A program made the position numbers and the translations under genes. From Acanthamoeba lenticulata (lineage: Eukaryota > Discosea > Longamoebia > Acanthamoebidae): a stretch of 64,000 nt of DNA. Positions 44,716 to 56,203 of the stretch are shown piece by piece. The notes beneath the pieces were generated by a model. The model had not been told where the DNA came from. It did not search any database and saw only the letters and a program-made list of their open reading frames with translations. The stretch covers positions 34,566 to 98,565 of the forward strand of contig NAVB01000236.1 of assembly GCA_002179805.1 (NCBI GenBank), in the 5' to 3' direction. The stretch's first letter is position 1, and each line of letters opens with the position of its first letter.

Positions 44716-47700
44716 ATGTCGGGGGCGTCGATTCTACCCCCAGCAGCCTCTCAAGGAGCTCCGCCTCTAACAACTTCGCCCATTTCGTCGGTGCAATCGC
44801 AAACAGCCCCTCCTGGGGTGATGATGGGGACGATGCTGTGGGGCCAGCCGCAGCCTTTCCAGGCCTTTTTGCATGCGGCCACAGCGCCTCCCGGCGCCCC
44901 TCCGTCAGCATTTGTCGCTGCTCCTGGCGGCTACCCACCTCCTTCGGCTCCTGCCCACCGTGCGAGTGCCCCCTTCCCGCACCAGGCACCACCCCATTCT
45001 CATCCGACGGCGCTGCCGCCCGGTTACGTCGCATCACCGCCTCCACGCGGCGCCTTCTACGCACCCGTCCCACCTCCTCATCATCCGCTCGCCCCTCATC
45101 CTCACGCCCACCCACTCCCACCTCATCATTCTCATCCGCATGCGATGGGCCTCAATCCAGGCGCCTGGCCCTCGGCCCCGCCCCCGGGAGGTACGCCACA
45201 TCTTTCTTTTCTCAACTTCTTCCCATCTTCACCAAAGGGTTCCCCTGTTGGTCGTTGTTGTTGTTGTTGGTGTCCTTTTCCTCATCGCCTTCTTCACTAC
45301 TGCAGCTGCCGTGTACGACGTGAAGACCATCGAGCGCCATATCCACCAGCTCCTGCGCGGCGGCCCCATCCAGGACGAGCACGTTGCGGGCCAGGAGGCG
45401 CCTAACACCGTCGGCAGCGGCGACGCCACCGCCGGCCCCTCGAGCAGCGACGGCGAGCGGCTGCTGCCGGTCATGCACCTGGCGACCGACGTGGAGCTCC
45501 TGGCGGCCACGGCCACCACCGAGCGCGCCGAGGCCGACCAAGGGGCCTTCACGACCGATGTCGTCGCCCAGCAGAGGAGACGGCACGGCGCAACTGGTGA
45601 GGAAGACGAGCAGGCGGACGGCGAGGAGGCCGGGGACGGCACCAGGCCGGCCAACACGACTGTGCAGGCCACTGGCGTCAATGGCTACGCGGCCGAGACC
45701 AGCAACGGCCATGCATCGTCGGCCCAAGCGGCCTCTTCGGTTGGCGGGACGACCGCTGCCGGACGGAACCCGCGAGGTCGCGGTCGCCGCGAGCGGCGCA
45801 ACAGCAACGCGGCCGTCAATGGCGTGTCGGGCGGCCGCCAGCGCAGCGGCAGCACCAAGGCGGCCGGCGGGCGGGCCCATGGCTCGCAGTTGGCCAACGG
45901 CGACGCCGCCGCCCCTGGGGCCAGCGCCACGCAGAGCATCGACGGCGGTGCCACCACGTCTACGACTCCGACGACCACGTCGCCCGCTGGCGAGCGGAGC
46001 GACGGCCGACGGCCGCGGGGCCCGGCGGGGTCGTCCCGACAGGGCAAGCAGGCCACGGGCGCCGCTAGCAACAACGGCAAGTTCAACAATCGCCAGCGCG
46101 CGGCCGGCAACGGCACGACAGCACCAGCCACCACCCACCGCCGCCTGCCACCACCCGAGGTCCTCGGCCTCGCGCCGGCGGCCTCGTCGGCCACGGAGGA
46201 GGAGGAGGAAGAGGGGAGCGCCAACGGCCACAACGCGCCGGGCGGGCGGCCTGCGGGCAAGCAGCAGTGGATCGCCAAGACGGCGCCAGCCAAGACCGAG
46301 CCAACAGCGACCACAACGACGCCCGAGGAGGACAGCGCGTCTGCGCCGGTCTCGGTCCGGATCTCGCTGCCGCCGCGCCAGAAGCTGGCGCGGGTGGAGC
46401 TCGAGCGCGAGAAGCGCGCTAAGATTGCCAAGGACATGCTGGTCGTGTTCGAGGGCCTGCGGCCTTCCGAAGAGGAGATGCAGGCCAAGCTCGACCTCGT
46501 CAAGCGGCTCCAGCGCATTGTCGGGCCCCTCTGGCCCGGCTTCCAGGCCAAGCTCAACCTGTTTGGGTCGTCAGCCAACGGCTTCTGCCTCAAGAACTCG
46601 GACCTCGACATCTGCATGACCATCGACAAGCGGGCCGGCACCAAGAAGAAGATCGTCAACCGCATCGCCCGCACTCTACGTGATCGTATGAACTCCCTCC
46701 TCGTCATTGTCCTCATCCTCATCCTCATGCCCATCGTCGTGGCTCGTAATACAGATAAAATGAAGAACGTGACGGCCTTGTCGCACGCCAGCGTGCCGAT
46801 CGTCAAGTTCGAGGACCCGGCCAGCAAATTTTCGTGCGATATTTGCATCAACAACATCCTGGCGCTGCACAACACGCACATGATCGCGCAGTACTCGCGC
46901 ATCGACAGCCGACTGCTCCAGCTGGGCTACTTTATCAAGTTTTGGGCCAAGCGCCGCAAGCTGGACGAGCCCTACACCGGCACCCTGTCCTCCTACGCCT
47001 GGATTCTCCTCGTACGCCCACCCACGTCGTCGTTCTTGTTGTTGTCGCTGTAGATGTTCATGAATCTTACTTGAGCCCACTTGCTCCACTTCTTGTCGGC
47101 CATGATGTGGTGATGATCATCAACAGGTTATCAACTTTTTGCAGCAGCGAAACCCGCCGGTGCTGCCGTGCCTGCAGCGAGTCACGCCCGGCGGGGAGCT
47201 GCGCGGGGAGGTGCCTCTCCTCATGCTCAAGGGCCACAACTGCTACTACTACTCGGACGACATTCGACGATTACGGTTCCGGTCTCAGAACCAGGTCTCC
47301 TTCACCACCATCATCCTGTTTATCACCATCGCCTTCATCGTAAGTACTGACTTTCTCTTCTTCTTGACCGTTGCCTGCAGGAGACGCTGGCCGGGCTGCT
47401 CCTCGATTTTTTCTATCTCTACGCCGAGGAGTTCGATTATGAGAACCAGGTGCGCCATCATCCCCCCGCCTTCACGGCCTGCGCGACGATGTTGATGCTG
47501 ATGATGGCGATGGTTGTTGTTGTTGTTGTTGTACAGGTGGTGAGCGTGCGGAGGGGAACGATGCTCACCAAGAAGGAGAAGCGATGGGACAAGATGCCAA
47601 AGACGGTGAAGGAGAACCACTGGTTCTCGATCGAGGATCCGTTCGACCTCACCCACGACTTGGGCCGCGTGGTCGACCAGGACAACCTCGAGGCCATCAA

Positions 47701-47782
47701 GCACGAGTTCCGGCGCGCCTACTCGCTCCTCACCTCCACCCACGACCTCGCCGAGGTCTGCGAACAATACATCAGCAACTGA
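44716..47782 (+). CDS. Cid1-type nucleotidyltransferase (non-canonical poly(A)/poly(U) polymerase)
   Basis: It starts MSGASILPPAASQGAPPLTT. The first ~450 residues are Pro/His- then Ala/Gly/Ser-rich and probably disordered. The catalytic half begins RAKIAKDMLVVFEGLRPSEE. It has the nucleotidyltransferase signature LNLFGSSANGFCLKNSDLDI (GS plus DxD), PIVKFEDP with the third acidic region, and the central domain (RLLQLGYFIKFWAKRRKLDE, YTGTLSSYAWILL). The PAP-associated region (LDFFYLYAEEFDYEN) and the C-terminal helix (RRAYSLLTSTHDLAEVCEQY) end at TGA 47780-47782. Enzymes of this family add A or U tails to RNA 3' ends. Which base is used cannot be told here. Introns interrupt the catalytic half about five times. 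Confidence 0.9.
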
Positions 47783-47958
47783 GTTGACCTTTTTTGTTTT
47801 TTGTTTTTATTGCTAAAACCGAATAATTCATTTTCCTCAATTTTCCCTGCAGTGGGTGACGTTTCTTGGCGTTTTCTCTTTCTCCTTTCTCTGCTGTGAA
47901 ACGTGCCCCTCGGCGAAGCACACAAGTTGTGACTCAGGCTTAGGCTTGTTAGGCCAAC

Positions 47959-48951
47959 ATGAGGGCGTCCTCACCAGAGCTTCACGCCTCAAGGTATTTC
48001 TGCCTCTATGGTAGTGTGGGAGACTATCATGAGCTGAACTCCTGATTCGCTGTAACTGATTGGTCTTCGGTCATGCATGACACCCAGGCTGAGTCTTCAA
48101 GACCTCAAAGAGAAGTTTGAGGCTTTGATGCTAGAGCAGCAACGGCGGGGCTACACTCCCGACCCGTCGAAGAAGGAGAGCCTGGAGCGACTCTCTTCGG
48201 AGGAGCCTCAATACCGCTCCTACTCCTTTCGTGACGTGGCCGCCAAGTGGAGGGAGAAGGAGGAACAGGCGCCGGTGCGCCCCAGGTCCTCCAGCACTTT
48301 GTCTGTACATTCTCCTCACCACATATGCTCTCCATGGAGTTGTCGAAAAACCAACCACGCCACCCTGTGCAGCCGACGTGGACCCGCTCATGTTCTCCTA
48401 CGGAGTGGCGGCGCACTACTCACTTCAGCGGGTCAAGTCCGACCACTCTACGCGAGCGTGGTGGCTCCCAGCTCCAGCGAAAGGGCAGCGAGTTGATGGG
48501 GCAGGTGTTTGAGCAGCGCACGCCGCAGGACTGGAAGAGGGAGCAGGAGACGCTCAAGAAGCGCTTGGAAGAGAGTGCGCTCCACCATCACAACTACCTC
48601 CAGGATGACGGAGAGCAGCTTGCTGTTCGCCCAGGAAGCGGCGAAGATGTGAATATGGTCAAAGAGATGGAGAAGCTGAAGCAGGAGCTGGAGGAGGCAT
48701 GGAAAGAGATAAACAAGGAGAAGGAGGAGATGGCGGCCGAGCGGCGACAGATAGAGGCTGAGTGGCACGTGATCAACGAAGAGAAGATCCGCCTGTTCAA
48801 CGAGCAGCGGGAGGCCAAGAAGAGCTTGCGCCAAGAGTGGGTCCTCGTCAACCAGGAGAAGCAAAAGCTTCGGCTCCACTACAAGGAAATTGAGCAGATC
48901 CTCTCCAACCTCCATAAGAAGACCGAAGAAGGCAACGCTTCCTCTACATAG
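47959..48951 (+). CDS. Coiled-coil protein, unknown
   Basis: A short first exon (MRASSPELHASR) is spliced in phase to LSLQDLKEKFEALMLEQQRR, then SFRDVAAKWREKEEQ. The middle (48280-48500) changes frame two or three times, and I could not settle the introns; DPLMFSYGVAAHYSLQRVKS there looks coding. The C-terminal ~130 residues form a long coiled coil (KEMEKLKQELEEAWKEINKE ... LFNEQREAKKSLRQEWVLVN), ending EGNASST at a stop 48949-48951. The function is unknown. It could be a cytoskeletal or centrosomal linker. Confidence 0.65.
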
Positions 48952-49212
48952 GCTCCTCGTTAAGCAAGGGGCACATGCCAAGCTTTCAACTTCTGCTGGC
49001 GGAGGATTGGTCTGCCGTACGACGAGAGCTAATTCGGACCTAGAACCCGTTACCTTATTGTATTTTGAGCTTTATTACACAATTATCTCTTCCTCGTAGC
49101 CCCACCACTTGGCGCGCAACGTTGCGGCTCGAGGCGGAGGAGAAGTTTGTTCGCTCGCATTTGTTGAGGAAGGACCAGACCCAACAAATCGTGTGAAGTG
49201 CAACTAGCAAAA

Positions 49213-52200
49213 ATGGAGGGAGGGGACGAAAGGCGCAAGGTGCGCTTTGGTGGAGGTTCATCGTCGGAAGATGAAGGTCAAGAGATGGAGATGCAGCAGC
49301 CCAAGGTACCCGCGCTGCGCATCAGCAATAAACCCAACGCAAAGGACCGATATAAAGACCTCTACGTCGTCGAACCGTCTTCGTCAGACGACGAGGACGA
49401 CCAAGACAGCCAAGTGCGTTTCCGCATGCCGGTACTCTTCCCCCTCTTCTCTGCCCTTCCTTCTGTTATTTTATTATTGGGCCGCTTGTTGCGGCAACCT
49501 AAGCGCTTCATAGTTGCTTCGTCTTCTTTCTTTGTTCTTGACTTCGTCCACGCTTGGGCTTCGTTCTTTGGCGTCGTGGGGGCGGGGGGAACTTGTGCGT
49601 CACCGCTTGTCATTCGCATGAACGGTCAAACTGCAGAACGTGGCCATGAACGGCGGCGCCGATGGGCTCGAAGACGCCAGCGCAGATCCAGACACCTTTG
49701 GCGTCCGGACGCGCGAGCGGCGCCCGACGGTGACGGAGCTCATCTACGAGGCCGCTTCCCCCGGTTTGTGCCCCCGAGCGAGTCATGACCACGCTCGTGT
49801 TTTGTTGGCTGACGTCAGCGTTGTGCCTCGCATGGGGTGTCGGCACAAACAAACACACACACGCACAGAGTCGCGCCAGAAGCAGGACGTCGGCGTGAGC
49901 CTGGCCTTGGAGCGGCTCAACGTGTGGCTGCGCAAAAAGACAATCAAGGAGGTGTTTGCCTGCGGCGCCGACCGCAAGCGGGCGATCAAGAAGCAGACCA
50001 CCAAGCACATGCTGCGCGACATCGACGGCGTCATCCACCCGGGCCAGCTTCTCGCCATCATGGGCGGCAGCGGAAGCGGCAAGACGACGCTGCTCAACGT
50101 GCTCGCCGGGCGGGTTCAACACGGGACCTCCATGGGCTTTGGGAGCAAAGTCAAGATCGACGGCCGCATCATTTTCGAAGGCTACGAGCTCGACCCCAAG
50201 GAGGTTTGTCGACATCCTCTTCCTCGTTTCTTGCGCATCTCCCAACTCAACGGGGACTGACCCATGTGCATGTGTGTGCGCGTGTGTGTGGTGTGGGGCT
50301 GAGCGCAGGCCAAGCAGGTGGTGGGCTACGTGCTGCAACACGACCACTTGCTGCCGCACCTGACCGTGCGAGAGACCTTGCAGTACGCCGGCTACCTGCG
50401 CCTGCCCTCGTCCATCCCGCACAAGAAGAAGAAACTCATCGTACGCGCCGTCTTCTTTTTGTGCTTCTTCTTTGCTTCGAGAGCTCTCTCGAGGCCTGAC
50501 CGCGGCGTCTTGACCCTGGATCGGGGGGGCACACGAGGCCAGGTCGAAGAGGTGATCCGCGAGCTGGGCCTCAAGGAGTGCGCCGACCGACGCATCGGCG
50601 GCGATGGCTCGCACGGTATTTCCGGCGGCCAGCGACGACGCGTGTCCATCGGCATTCAGGTACTTACCCACCTGCCCGCCGCCCCGCGCGCCCATCGTCC
50701 TCCTCCGTTCTTCCCCGTCACTGACGCCGACGCCGACGTTAACGGCAATGGCAGATGCTGACCAACCCGAGTACGTTTCTGGACCTCATGTGCTACCGTG
50801 TGCTGTTGTGCGATGGACTGACTGGGCCTGACGTCTTCTCCATTCTGTGTCGCGTGTTTAGGCGTGCTGTTCCTGGACGAGCCGACGTCGGGCTTGGACA
50901 GCTTCACGGCCACGTCTCTTATCGAGACCCTTCACGCCATCACGCGCCAGGTTCGTGATGCGCGCGTTGTCTCCGGCCCAAGACAAGCGGCCGATCTCGT
51001 CTCTAACCTACTTTTCTCTTTTTTACTTCTTTTTTTTCAGGGCAAGACGGTGATCTGCACCATCCACCAGCCGCAGTCTTACGTCTTCAAGCTCTTTGAC
51101 TCGGTGATGCTCCTCTCCAAGGGTCCGTCCCCATGCACGCATTCCTGGCCCTCTCAGCTCGAGCTCGTGCACTCAACTTTGCTCACCTTGCAGGACGGGA
51201 AATCTACTTTGGGCCGACGACGGGCATACTGCCCTACTTTGAGAGCCTGGGCCTGACGTGCCCCGAACTCATGAACCCGGCCGACTTTGTCCGTGCGTCT
51301 TCCCTCTTGGCCCCTGACCCTCTGCGCGTTGATGATGTTGATGGTGATGACGACGATGATGATGACAACAGTGGACCTGGTGACGGTGGACTCACGCGAG
51401 GAGGAGCTGTGCCTCCAGCGGATCGACGCCCTCGCGTCCTATTTCCGCGCGTCGCGGATGCGCAAGGAGGTGCAGGCCGAGATCGAGGAGGAGAAGGAGC
51501 TCTCGCTCGAGGGCCGCAAGCGGTTCGGCCTCACCCAGTCCTCCGACGACTGGATGACCATGCAGAAGCTCGATCGGTTCGTCCGTTTGCTTTTTTTCTC
51601 GCTCCTTCCGCCTAACGGCTGGCGATGCTGACGTCATGCGATTGCCATCCGATTGGCCAATCCCAGGGAGGCGCTGACCAAGTCGTCGTCCAACAACTGG
51701 TTCGACCGGATCAAGCAGTCCGGCACCTTGAGCCGCTCGGCCCTCCAGCGAACCATCTCTGGTTCGCCCTCCTTCCCGTCGTCCTCCTCGGAGGGCTGCT
51801 GACGTGTGCTGACGTCACTTGCTTGGCCAGGTCGATGGCGGTCGTCGAGCAACATGAAGGCCACCGACGGCGAGGGCGACGGAGGCGACAAGATCGGCAG
51901 CTCGCAGTCGTCTATCCGGCGCAGCGGGTCGTCCTTCCGGCTCGACGGCACGACAGAGAGCATCGACCGGATCCAGCAGCTCAGCAGCTCGCCCTCGGCC
52001 GTCCCCTTGTCGTCCTCGATCAAGCGCAGCACCAACACCATGCTGGACTCGAGCTATTCCATGACCTTTGGCGACTCCCAGCCGTCCATGCAGCAGAGGC
52101 ACGTCTCCTCCTCTCCGCTCTTGTGGGCGTGGCTCGCCGCTCGCGGGCTGCTGACTCTCCCCGTCCTGTCGTCTCTCTTGCCTTCTGCGCAGGCCGTCGG

Positions 52201-53853
52201 TCGAGGACCTGTCGAGCTACTTCCCGGCGTTGAAGCGGACGCACACAAAGGAGATGCGGCGCAAGGAGAAAGCGGATTCCACCCCCGACTTTATGGACAC
52301 GCCGCTTTCGCCGCGACGCCAGCGCGCCAACACGGTCACCTCCCGCGGCGACCTCATGGGCCAGGCACGCCCCCTTGCCCCCTTCCCCCTTTTGGCCCGA
52401 GCGGCAGCTGACGACGACGAGGGACGACCTTCCCGGCGCAGGTGCGAGCCAAGAAGGCAAGCTACGCGGTGCAGACCGGCGTGCTGATCCACCGCGGCTT
52501 CAAGCACCTGTTCCGCAACTACGTGTACCTCTTGTCGCAGCTCCTCGAGACCATCCTCATGTCCGTCTCCATGGTGCGCCCTTTACCTCCTCTCTTCGAC
52601 CTTCTCGACCTCCTTCCGTCCGTCCGCACGCTCGGCCTCACGCTGGACCTCGCGGGGGGCGGGCAGGGCTTGATCTTCCTGCAAGTCGGGGACAGCAGCC
52701 AGGAGGACATCCAGGGCCGCCTGGGCGCCATCTTTGGCGTGGTGGGCCTTCAGCCCTACGTGGTCATGCTCACCACCATGCTCCACTGTACCGTCCTCCT
52801 CCTCCTCCTCCTCCTCCTCTTCCCTGTCCTCATGAACGATGACGACGATGACGAGGACGATGTCGACAACGACCTGCTGACGCTGATGATGGTGGCAGAC
52901 GAGGGCGAGCTCAAGGTGTTTAGCCGGGAGCAGCACGACAACATGGTGTCGGTGCTGCCCTACTTCATCTCCATGCTGGTCACGTCGCTGCCGTTCGCCG
53001 TGGGGATGCCCATCCTCTTCTCCTCCATCTACTACTGGATGACCGGCCTGCGCCCGGAGTGGGACGCCTTCCTCTGGTTCACCCTCTGCGTCGGGTACGA
53101 CGACCTTGATTCCTCTTCCTCCTCCTTGTTCGCCTGCTCACGTGGGGCGTCTTGCTGCCGCTGCGGCAACAGGCTGGCCCAGTACGTGGCCGAGTCGCTG
53201 GGCTTCCTCTTTATCGCGCTGACGCGAACGTTTGCCGCGGCGTCGCTCGCAGCCAATTCGTTCGTGTCCTTCTGGAACTTGTGTACGGCGCAGCTCTGTT
53301 GTTGTTGTTGTCGTCGACGGCGTTGATGATGATGATGATGCTGATGGTTGATGATGATGATGATGCTGGTCAATACAGGCATGGGCTACCTCATCAACCC
53401 GGACTCGTTCATCATCTACCTGGAAATCATCGGCTACACGTCGTACCTCCAGTACACCTACGCAGCCATGGCCGTACGCCTCCTCTTTCCTCTCGGCAGC
53501 GGTCGTCCATCAGTTTCATGCCAAGCGCCTCACACGTGAGTCTCACACGACGTGCGCAGGTCAACGAGTTCAAGGACAACATGTACGACTGCCCGTCGAA
53601 CGTGGCCGCCGAGTGCCTTGGCTACGATGGTGCGAGAAACCGGGCCGCTCCTCACGCCCACGCACCAGAGATGGTTGACTTTGCTTGTTTTGATGTGGGG
53701 TTTTGGGGGCGTGTAGGCAACGTGATCCTCAAGAAGCAGAATCTGGTGTTCGAGGACATGGGGCCCAGCTTGGGTGTGTTGGCCGGCATGTGTGTGGGCT
53801 ATCGTCTCATCTCCCTCCTCTTGCTCTACGTGATCAAAAAAGGCCCTTCATAA
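49213..53853 (+). CDS. ABCG (WHITE/BCRP) half transporter
   Basis: The ATG at 49213 gives [20 protein letters not shown], an acidic cytosolic N-terminus. About 16 short exons follow. The nucleotide-binding domain has Walker A ([17 protein letters not shown]), Q-loop region ([20 protein letters not shown]), signature [13 protein letters not shown], Walker B ([13 protein letters not shown]) and H-loop ([10 protein letters not shown]). A Ser-rich insertion of about 200 residues (nt 51640-52350) separates it from the membrane domain ([60 protein letters not shown]), which ends [18 protein letters not shown]-then-TMD order is the ABCG kind. It should act as a dimer in lipid or xenobiotic export. 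Several introns carry GAT repeats and a GCTGACGTCA branch-site motif. Confidence 0.93.
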
Positions 53854-53875
53854 AGTAATTTTTTATGATTTTTAT

Positions 53876-53928
53876 GATTGGTCGAGCGGTTACGAAAATT
53901 CTCCCTCTGGTTCGAATCGGAGGGGGGG
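53876..53928 (+). other. tRNA-like fragment with A-box and B-box
   Basis: TGGTCGAGCGGTTAC (53879-53893) resembles the D-arm/A-box of class II tRNAs (Ser, Leu), and GGTTCGAATCG (53909-53919) the T-arm/B-box, the latter inside a CCTC/GAGG stem. The spacing is about 14 nt shorter than in a normal tRNA and no anticodon arm can form. It is probably a decayed tRNA or the head of a tRNA-derived SINE. Confidence 0.4.
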
Positions 53929-53961
53929 TCACTAGCTGTGTGTGGGGGAACTGACACCGCG

Positions 53962-55362
53962 ATGGAACACCGAAACGATGCAGCTGCGGGTGCTGGTGGG
54001 TTTGCGAGCAGACCGGAGAAGCCTATTCCATCGAGTTATCTCTATCTTGCTATGGGGAGCTCCGTCCTGAGTACGCGCAGCCCAAACTCGCCAGACATTT
54101 GTTTTCTTCACCACCTCCTACCCGCCCCACCCGTCGCAGGAGTACTGGTAGGTGGGGTGGGCAGTTCTGCTTGGTTGCGTGCCGTCACGCGACCAGCACC
54201 CGTGGACACGCCAGCATGGCGCGTTGTGGCCGGCTCGCCCATCACCAGCTTCAAAGTTTGGCCCAGCCGCCCCTACCGTTGTCGCTCAATAACACAGTCG
54301 CTTACACATGCCTGTGTTGTGCAGAACGAAGTCCCCTTGATTGTGAAGCGAGGGTTCGGCCGCTCCATCCTGGCCTTGTACACTCTCACCACCATGTTTC
54401 TCAACTTTTCCGGCGGGAAGATGTCACTGATGACTCCGCAGGCTGTCGTATTGTCTGGAGGCCACTAGCTTCGTTCCTGCTGCCGCAGTCAGCTCCATTG
54501 CCAGCGGTACCCATATCGTTCTCTTATGTGAAGAATGAAGCACATGCAAGCCTGTTGGGTTGACCTTTGTCTGCCAGGCATCTACACAAACATGACGACA
54601 GGGAGAATGCCGGATCCAGCTGAAGAACCAGGTCTGGTGAACACCTATCTGGGCTACATTGTTGGCTGTGCAGTCGTCTTCCCTTTCTCAATCCTCACGT
54701 TTCAGCTGCACCAGGATTGCTGGTATCATCCACACCAACCATCAACCACGCCTTTGTTGGTATGGATCGACTCACTCTCCTCTGTCTTTGGGCCAGGCGA
54801 GGATGGGGCAGCTTCGTCCCGTTCACCGACATTGGTCGTCGTCACTGGTTGGCTCTTCCCGCCAAAATCCTTGATACGTGGGGACTGCTTAGCGCCATGC
54901 ACGTCTTCCCCACCTCGGTGACTTGGTGATATACATCATCATCAGCGCTAACCAGGCCCTGAACAGGCCGCTACTGTTTGCCATAGATAAGCAGCTTGGC
55001 ACCAGCAAGGAATCCCATGAATTCATGGGATGGGTGAGTGAGGAGCAAGGCGCGAGCGACGCCATTCAATGGGCCAGGTCCCGTGCCGGTCAGTTTCTGG
55101 CGATCACCTTGGGCGGTAGGTCTTCTCTTAGCGAAGCAACAATGGCGAGCCAACCTCATTGTGTTTGGCGGATTGGGCTCTCTTAGGTCTGCTCCAAGCG
55201 CCAGCAGCAACGGTCTTCCAGAGGATGATGGCCGATCCGTATCGTTATGGGTCGGTTGTGCAATGCGCCTTGCACATCTGGCACACGGAAGGGATGGCTG
55301 GCTTCTACCACGAGCTCCCGCTCTACATCTTCTCCCACATCCTCATGTCCTCCTGGTTCTAG
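53962..55362 (+). CDS. Divergent mitochondrial-carrier-like (SLC25/MTCH-like) protein, possibly degenerate
   Basis: A putative start at 53962 (MEHRNDAAAGAGGFASRPEK, then SSYLYLAMGSSVL) joins in phase to NEVPLIVKRGFGRSILALYT across a ~270-nt intron. Later exons carry NTYLGYIVGCAVVFPFSILT, SFVPFTDIGRRHWLALPAKI, VIYIIISANQALNRPLLFAI, and the last exon QAPAATVFQRMMADPYRYGS with IWHTEGMAGFYHELPLYIFS. That last exon has the length and order of a Mito_carr repeat with its Px(D/E)xx(R/K) motif replaced by PAATVFQR, as in MTCH-type insertases. Exon joins between 54430 and 54800 are unresolved, and several give frame conflicts, so decay cannot be excluded. Confidence 0.5.
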
Positions 55363-55443
55363 ACTCTTAATGGTGAAAATACATACACTTTACACTTTAT
55401 TGCTGAGGTGACCCGCTCATCTACAACGTGGCCAGGTGCGTTG

Positions 55444-55971
55444 TCACTCGAAACGGCGCCAGAAACGGGTACAAAAGTCCTGGCAGTTGTTTCCGGTGAG
55501 GTGGTAGTACCCATGTCTCTGGATGTAGCTAGTGGCCCACTCGTAGACATCTGCCATCGTGTAGCCGTCTGGTACCCAGTAGTGCAGGTTTGAGATGTTT
55601 TTGTGCTCGCCAGGTTTGTTCTTTGGGCATCTCACTTTCCCTTGGCGATCGACGTCTTCGCGAGAGGTGCACCTTCGAAGCATAACTTCGGACTCGGTGT
55701 CAAACTGCATGATGAAGAACTGGCCATCCCCTGTGGTCGTCGTTTCTATCTCGACCCACCAGTGCTTCAGAGCCAAGCCGACCAAGCCCCCAGTGAAGAG
55801 TGAGCCCAAGGCGGCCAAGGCCCCATTACCGATCCATACGGCCCGCACGCGGCACCTATGAACCCGCAAGTCTCCGTAACGTCCTCCTTTCTTGCACTCG
55901 TGTTCCAAAACCGGCCGACCAGGGCAGGGGTCCAAGAACCCTTCAGAACGGCGACTTACCAAGCCACCCAT
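55444..55971 (-). CDS. LRAT/NlpC-P60-like putative cysteine protease or acyltransferase
   Basis: An uninterrupted frame from MGGLVSRRSEGF (55971), 175 residues. The hydrophobic segment IGNGALAALGSLFTGGLVGLAL is followed by KHWWVEIETTTTGDG (candidate catalytic His), FFIMQFDTESEVMLRR, NLHYWVPDGYTMADVYEWAT and HLTGNNCQDFCTRFW (candidate catalytic Cys in NNCQ). His-strand-...-NNC order fits the circularly permuted papain fold of LRAT/H-REV107 and PPPDE proteins. A consensus-like GTAAGT lies just after ATGGGTGGCTTG but does not give an in-frame splice, so I kept the single-exon model. The longer frame to 56232 has no family-like sequence. The substrate is unknown. Confidence 0.6.
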   Translation of the reverse strand: MGGLVSRRSEGFLDPCPGRPVLEHECKKGGRYGDLRVHRCRVRAVWIGNGALAALGSLFTGGLVGLALKHWWVEIETTTTGDGQFFIMQFDTESEVMLRRCTSREDVDRQGKVRCPKNKPGEHKNISNLHYWVPDGYTMADVYEWATSYIQRHGYYHLTGNNCQDFCTRFWRRFE

Positions 55972-56203
55972 GGTGCGTATGTTGAAGCGACAGAAGAGTG
56001 TTGGGACAGCCAAAGGCACACAAGAAAGAAACCTTCCAACGTTGTACGATTTATAGTCAAGTTTTGGCCCAAAGGTTTTCCCTGGCGGAGAAAGGGGCCC
56101 ATTAGGGATGTTCGCACGCCATCCAAACACCCGAGATGTTGACCAACAAGGGCAGACGAAGTTTGAGAGGTCTTGGGCTCTTAAAAAGGTACACACCACC
56201 TGC

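Noticed and set aside
45212..46902. Minus-strand frames across the nucleotidyltransferase low-complexity region
   Set aside because: Composition mirrors Ala/Gly/Thr-rich coding on the plus strand. The plus-strand frame continues into the catalytic domain.
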